Source: Thiodiazotropha sp050305635
Lineage (GTDB): Bacteria > Pseudomonadota > Gammaproteobacteria > Chromatiales > Chromatiaceae
Direction: 5' to 3'
Length of the DNA: 37,341 bases
NCBI GenBank assembly: GCA_050305635.1
Contig: JBNLFS010000017.1
Coordinates: forward strand, 1-37,341
Shown here piece after piece: positions 33,098 through 37,341 of the stretch. Each line of letters begins with the position of its first letter. Position 1 is the stretch's first letter. The position numbers and the translations under genes were made by a program. The notes under the pieces were generated by a model that did no database searches, was not told where the DNA came from, and was given only the letters and a program-made list of their open reading frames with translations.

Positions 33098-34549
33098 TCA
33101 AATGTCAGTTCGGGATATGACGGGACTCATGGGAATAATCAACTTTGCGATGGCTCCACCCTCAGGGTGATTGTCCAGGCTGATCCGGCCACCATGCAAC
33201 TGAGCGACTTCTTGGACAAAACTGAGACCCAGACCGCTGCTGCGGGCGCCGCCGTCCGGTCTCGGCAGCGAGTAGAAGCGCTCGTAGATCCTGCTCAGTG
33301 CATAATCGGGAATACCGGGGCCTTGATCCCGAATCGTACATTCCCAGATCCCCTTTGCGTGACGGCTGACAATCTCAATCACGCCACCGGCCGGACTGAA
33401 ATCAATGGCGTTATCGATCAGGTTACCGAGCGCCTGTTGCAGCAGAAACCGCTCGGCAACCGGACTTGACTGCCCCTCAAGGTCACACTCGAAGTGGATC
33501 TGCGCCCGCCCCACCCGCCACTGGCGCTCTTCACACAGGGTCTCGATCAATCCATCCACATCCACCGGCTGAGGATCGATCAGGCCCTGCCGCTTCTCAA
33601 GCTCAGCCAGACGCAACAACTGCTCCACCACCAGACGCAACCGCTCAGACTCGCCCCGTATATTGGCGATGAACCGCCGCCGATCGTCCAGCGGCATCTC
33701 CTCATCAAGCAGTTCCGCGGTACCCTGAATCGCCGCCAGCGGGCTCTTCAGCTCGTGAGTCAGGCTGTGCAGATACTTTTCCACATAGTCCTTACCCTCC
33801 AGCTCCCGACGCATGGCTTCCATCGCCTCGGCCAGCTGCGCGAGCTCCCGCTCCCGCAGGCGCGGCACCTCAGGCCGCCCGCCTTCACGCACCTGCTGCA
33901 CATAGGCAGTCAGTCGGCGTATGGAGAAGGTGAGCCAATAGGTAATGAGCAGACCCAGGGCCAACGCAGCCAGAATCATCAACACCCCTTTCTCTTCGAT
34001 ATTCTTGATGGCCTTCTCCACGAAGGGCTGCACCGCCACACTGGGTTTACCCACCGTGACCACGCCGATGACCCGGCCCTCCCGCTGAACCGGGGCCGCC
34101 ACGTACATGAAACTGCTGAACTCATCAGCGGAACTTTCACGCGTGGTTCGCGCGCCGTATTGGCCCCGCAATGTCAGATAGACATCGTTCCAGCGAGAAT
34201 AGTCCTTACCCACATCGCGGCCGCGGGAGTCATAGAGCACGATACCCCGGGCATCGGTGACATAAACAACCAGGTTGGGATCGCGCTTCTTTAAAAACCA
34301 GATGCGCGCATCGATCCGCCGCTGGGAGAACGCCTGCATGGCGGTCTCGAAACGGCTGCTCTTCAGGCCGTTCTCATCCATTTCGTCGGCGATCAGTTCC
34401 GCCACCAGGTTGGCGGTATCCACCAGCACCTCTTCCAGCGACTGGCGCATCCCCGGCACCAGTTCGACCGAGAAGCTGCGCATGACGAACCAGATGGCGA
34501 AACCAAGCAGCAGAAAATAGGCGAGAAAGATGCGAACGCTAAGATTCAC
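33098..34549 (-). CDS. creC: Sensor histidine kinase CreC
   Basis: 483-residue membrane sensor kinase, close to E. coli CreC (474). An N-terminal helix (about 5-23), a periplasmic sensor domain (about 28-185) and a second helix (about 187-208) precede a HAMP-like linker. The dimerisation/phosphoacceptor domain has HELKSP with His265, and the ATPase domain shows LGNLIDNAIDFSP (N box), DQGPGIP (G1), YERFYSLPR (F) and GLGLSFV (G2). The start is the GTG at 34549, which gives the family N-terminus and overlaps the end of creB by 11 bases, consistent with coupled translation. Two more in-frame GTG codons lie 6 and 12 bases upstream. Confidence 0.92.
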   Translation of the reverse strand: MNLSVRIFLAYFLLLGFAIWFVMRSFSVELVPGMRQSLEEVLVDTANLVAELIADEMDENGLKSSRFETAMQAFSQRRIDARIWFLKKRDPNLVVYVTDARGIVLYDSRGRDVGKDYSRWNDVYLTLRGQYGARTTRESSADEFSSFMYVAAPVQREGRVIGVVTVGKPSVAVQPFVEKAIKNIEEKGVLMILAALALGLLITYWLTFSIRRLTAYVQQVREGGRPEVPRLRERELAQLAEAMEAMRRELEGKDYVEKYLHSLTHELKSPLAAIQGTAELLDEEMPLDDRRRFIANIRGESERLRLVVEQLLRLAELEKRQGLIDPQPVDVDGLIETLCEERQWRVGRAQIHFECDLEGQSSPVAERFLLQQALGNLIDNAIDFSPAGGVIEIVSRHAKGIWECTIRDQGPGIPDYALSRIYERFYSLPRPDGGARSSGLGLSFVQEVAQLHGGRISLDNHPEGGAIAKLIIPMSPVISRTDI

Positions 34550-35270
34550 GGACACGGCCACTGATGCTGTAGCCCATGCCCCGATGGGTCTGAATGGGAT
34601 GCTCGTCCGCGCACACCTGACGCAGCTTTGAACGCAGGGTCTTGATGTGAGTGTCCACCGCCCGTTCCAGGCTCTCGCCGGGATCGGCCCAGACCTGCTC
34701 CATGATCTGATTGCGGCTGTAGATCCGTTCCGGATGCCGCAACAGAGTCCTGAGCACCTCATATTCATAACGGGTGAGATCGAGCCAGACCCGATGATAA
34801 CGAATACGGCAACGCCCCGTGTCGATTTCGAACACCGGCTCCTGCGGCGGCTCCGGCATCGGCTCTGACAGCGGAGTGGCACGGCCACGCTTGAGGATCG
34901 CCTTCACCCGCGCGGTCAGCTCCCGGGGACTGAAAGGCTTGCCCATGTAGTCATCACCGCCGATCTCGAGCCCGACGATGCGATCCACCTCATCGTTGCG
35001 TGCGGTCAGAAAGACGATCGGGATCTCCGAGAAACGTCGGATCTCCTTACAGAACTCGAAACCGTTGCCGTCGGGCAGGCCCACATCCAGAATCAACAGG
35101 GCGGTCTCCGGATGCTGGCGAAGCCATGCGATACCCTCCCTCCCGAGACGATGCCACTCGGAGACAAAGCCCTCGCTTTTCAAGGCATACAACACCATGT
35201 CCGCGATCGCGGACTCATCTTCGATCAGCAGTACAGTAGACAACGGTTTTTCTCTAGGGCCTGTTATCAC
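34539..35270 (-). CDS. creB: Response regulator CreB
   Basis: 243-residue OmpR/PhoB-type response regulator. The receiver domain has VLLIEDES (13-20), phosphoacceptor Asp62 in LILDVGLPD, Thr89 and Lys111 in GKPFSPRE. The C-terminal winged helix shows LTRYEYEVLRTLLRHPERIYSRNQI. It partners CreC and in other bacteria activates creD. The start is uncertain because no in-frame ATG exists before VLLIEDE: I chose the GTG at 35270, 10 bp after AAGGAAG. A TTG at 35243 next to the domain and a TTG at 35294 are alternatives. It lies 20 bp after purT. Confidence 0.9.
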   Translation of the reverse strand: MITGPREKPLSTVLLIEDESAIADMVLYALKSEGFVSEWHRLGREGIAWLRQHPETALLILDVGLPDGNGFEFCKEIRRFSEIPIVFLTARNDEVDRIVGLEIGGDDYMGKPFSPRELTARVKAILKRGRATPLSEPMPEPPQEPVFEIDTGRCRIRYHRVWLDLTRYEYEVLRTLLRHPERIYSRNQIMEQVWADPGESLERAVDTHIKTLRSKLRQVCADEHPIQTHRGMGYSISGRVRES

Positions 35271-35290
35271 TAACAGCGCGCTTCCTTTGA

Positions 35291-36472
35291 TCAAAGCTCA
35301 ATAGTAACCGTACTCGCAACTTGCGAGGCCTTCCTGCGCGCCTCTTCGACATCCGCGCCACGCGCCAGCGCCACCCCCATGCGCCGCTTGCCCTTCACCT
35401 CCGGCTTGCCGAACAGGCGAAGCTGGGTGTCGGGTTGTCTGAGCGCCGTTTCCAGGTTGGCGTAGCGCAAGTTGCCGGAGTCGCCCTCAACCAGAATCAC
35501 CGCGGACGCTGAAGGTCCGTGCTGCACGATATTGGGAATCGGCAGGCCCAGGATAGCCCGTGCATGCAGAGCGAACTGGGAAAGATCCTGGGAGATCATG
35601 GTCACCATGCCGGTATCGTGGGGTCGCGGCGAGACCTCGCTGAAGTAGACGTCGTCGCCTTTGATGAACAGCTCCACGCCGAAGATCCCGCGCCCGCCCA
35701 GGGCGTCGGTGACCTGTTTGGCAATCGCCTGCGCCCGTTGCAGTGCAGTATCGCTCATGGGCTGGGGCTGCCAGGACTCCTGGTAATCCCCCTGTTCCTG
35801 TCGATGCCCGATCGGCAGGCAGAACACCGTCCCTTGATCGTGCCGAACGGTCAGTTGGGTGATTTCGTAATCGAATTCGACGAACCCTTCGACGATGACG
35901 CGCCCCGCGCCGGCACGCCCGCCCTCCTGTGCGTATCGCCAGCTCTTGTCGATATCCTCCGGCGTATGAATGGTACTCTGCCCTTTGCCGGAAGAACTCA
36001 TGATCGGCTTGACCACACAGGGGATGCCGATCTCGGCCACCGCCCGTTCGAAATCCTCACGGTTGTCGACGAAACGATAGGGTGACGTGGGCAGACCCAA
36101 CTCCTCGGCGGCAAGTCGCCGAATGCCCTCCCGGTTCATGGTCAGGCGCGCGGCGTTGGCTGTGGGAATCACGGTGAAACCCTCCGCCTCCAGCGCCACC
36201 AAGGTGTCCGTGGAGATCGCTTCGATCTCCGGTACGATGTAGTCGGGACGCTCCTGTTCGATGACCCGGCGCAGTTCATTTCCGTCCAGCATGGAGAAGG
36301 TGTAGGAACGATCCGCCACCTGCATGGCCGGCGCATGTTCGTAGCGATCGCAGGCGATCACCTCACAACCGAATCGCTGCAGTTCGATCACCACCTCCTT
36401 GCCCAGTTCGCCGGAACCGCACAGCAGTACCTTGGTCGCGGAGGGGGAAAACGGGGTACCCAGTGTCGTCAT
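35291..36472 (-). CDS. purT: Formate-dependent phosphoribosylglycinamide formyltransferase PurT
   Basis: 393-residue ATP-grasp enzyme of de novo purine synthesis. It converts GAR to formyl-GAR using formate and ATP, an alternative to the folate-dependent PurN. It matches E. coli PurT in length and in many segments, e.g. GSGELGKEV (19-27), RPDYIVPEIEAI, LTMNREGIRRLAAEEL, SSSGKGQS, GGRAGAGRVIVEG, GHRQEQGDYQESWQP and EVSPRPHDTGMVT. The ATG at 36472 has AGGA upstream. It seems to head an operon with creB and creC, although no link in function is known. Confidence 0.97.
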   Translation of the reverse strand: MTTLGTPFSPSATKVLLCGSGELGKEVVIELQRFGCEVIACDRYEHAPAMQVADRSYTFSMLDGNELRRVIEQERPDYIVPEIEAISTDTLVALEAEGFTVIPTANAARLTMNREGIRRLAAEELGLPTSPYRFVDNREDFERAVAEIGIPCVVKPIMSSSGKGQSTIHTPEDIDKSWRYAQEGGRAGAGRVIVEGFVEFDYEITQLTVRHDQGTVFCLPIGHRQEQGDYQESWQPQPMSDTALQRAQAIAKQVTDALGGRGIFGVELFIKGDDVYFSEVSPRPHDTGMVTMISQDLSQFALHARAILGLPIPNIVQHGPSASAVILVEGDSGNLRYANLETALRQPDTQLRLFGKPEVKGKRRMGVALARGADVEEARRKASQVASTVTIEL

Positions 36473-36587
36473 AGATTGGTCCTGTTCATCGTGAAGGTTG
36501 GCGGAGTGCAAAACGCCATCTTAACCTGCGGACATCGACCGGAACAGGCAGGCTGTTATTATTAACCCGCCCACCCATTGGGCCCGT

Positions 36588-37341
36588 TCAATTCATGGTG
36601 TCGATATCGATGCCCATCTCCCGGGCCCGTCTGCGCCACATCTTACGCGCGAGTTTGCGCATGTCCTCGACTTTGTCCATCTCGTCGATGATTTCAATTC
36701 CCAGCAGGGTCTCCAGCACGTCTTCCAGGGTCAGAATCCCTTCCATGGCGCCATACTCGTCAACGATAAGCAGAATATGGCTGCGATCCTGGAGCAGCTT
36801 TTCAAAGGCGTTCTGCAGGGAACTGGTATCCGGCAGCGCCGCCAGGTGGCGCCGGTAGACCGACAACCGCTTGTCCGAGTTGCCCCGTGCATGGGCCAGC
36901 AGCAGGTCACTGCGCAGGACGAATCCGGTGACACGATCCCGATCCGGCTGATAGACGGGAATGCGTGAGAAGCGGCTGTCGGCATAGCCTTCGAAATAAT
37001 CGTTCACTGTCATCTCCTCGTGCAGGGCAAACACCACCACCCGAGGCGTCATGACATCGCTGACCCGGGTCTCGCGCAGCATGAACAGGTTATTCAGGAT
37101 CAGCGACTCACGCTCATGCAGCTTGCCCTCCTCGACACCCGCCTGGGCCATGGCGGTGAACTCGTCTCGATGGAAGTGGCCATGCTGATGGCCCCGGGAA
37201 AGCAGCCGGGTGAGCATGGCCGATAGCTTGACGAAGGGATACAGCAGCCAGATCAGCAGGCTCAGCGCAGAGGTTGTGGGAGGCGCCAGCTGGCGCCAGT
37301 AGACCGCCCCGATGGTCTTCGGAATGATCTCCGAGAACACC
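36588..37341 (-). CDS. CNNM-transmembrane/CBS-domain protein, 5' truncated by window edge
   Basis: C-terminal part (about 250 residues) of a DUF21/CNNM-type membrane protein with paired CBS domains. FSEIIPKTIG is the end-of-TM family motif, followed by one hydrophobic segment (about 24-45) and the CBS pair (about 90-210) with VSDVMTPRV and VDEYGAMEGILTLEDVLE. Members are implicated in Mg2+ or Co2+ homeostasis; the frequent hemolysin label is misleading. The GTG near 37340 is internal, and the start lies beyond the window. No CorC_HlyC C-terminal domain follows the CBS pair, so this is the short CNNM form. Confidence 0.9.
   Translation of the reverse strand, partial: VFSEIIPKTIGAVYWRQLAPPTTSALSLLIWLLYPFVKLSAMLTRLLSRGHQHGHFHRDEFTAMAQAGVEEGKLHERESLILNNLFMLRETRVSDVMTPRVVVFALHEEMTVNDYFEGYADSRFSRIPVYQPDRDRVTGFVLRSDLLLAHARGNSDKRLSVYRRHLAALPDTSSLQNAFEKLLQDRSHILLIVDEYGAMEGILTLEDVLETLLGIEIIDEMDKVEDMRKLARKMWRRRAREMGIDIDTMN

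Noticed and set aside
32964..33170. 68-codon plus-strand open frame between creD and creC
   Set aside because: It overlaps the 3' end of creC on the other strand and has no ribosome site or family.
36473..36587. GTGAA near 36498 upstream of purT, considered as a cre-tag
   Set aside because: The second half-site is not at the 6-bp spacing required.

Overview
The window is about 37 kb of GC-rich, densely coded chromosome from a gammaproteobacterium. The gene set (rep, rph-rdgB, purT, creB/creC/creD, yjgR, ypfJ, a DUF2782 gene, a cytochrome c5-type protein) fits a Chromatiales-like or related marine or sulfur-type lineage. That finer placement is inference from gene content; no rRNA is present to confirm it.

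Layout. 1-7.3 kb: the 3' part of a PP2C phosphatase gene, a YfdX-type exported protein, a zinc metallopeptidase with a DUF2780 partner, the HerA-like ATPase YjgR, an exported metallo-beta-lactamase (MBL) hydrolase and a small lipoprotein. 7.3-15.8 kb is mostly housekeeping: a YbaK-type deacylase, rph, rdgB, a TRAP permease pair without its binding protein, a DUF2782 protein, a LOG-family protein, rep, a cytochrome c5-type protein and tRNA-Arg(CCG).

15.7-22.2 kb is the most interesting part. Five same-strand genes follow the tRNA: a lipoprotein, an alpha/beta hydrolase with an internal membrane hairpin, a caspase-like protease (His138/Cys189), a protein of unknown function whose start overlaps the caspase stop (TAATG), and a ComEC-like MBL protein. 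The last 20 bases spanning the tRNA 3' end (15739-15758) recur at 22132-22151 with 18 of 20 identical, on the far side of the five genes. This looks like an island integrated at a tRNA whose integrase is gone. I infer a conflict or defence module in which a caspase and two hydrolases act at the membrane; the sequence does not prove this.

22.4-28.5 kb: an exported SGNH hydrolase, a bacteriohemerythrin, a tandemly duplicated palindromic repeat and an ABC exporter operon (ATPase, FtsX-type permease, HlyD-type adaptor). 28.5-37.3 kb, all minus strand: a membrane-anchored GH3 enzyme, a DUF457/YdjM-like membrane protein, creD, a 1.1-kb repeat-filled gap, then creC, creB and purT as an apparent operon, and a CNNM/CBS protein running off the window edge.

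Long palindromic repeats at 9589, 23868 and 29879, and several more at 32.2-32.8 kb, sit at gene ends or in gaps. An 11-bp-phased triple repeat upstream of creD is a good candidate CreB operator.
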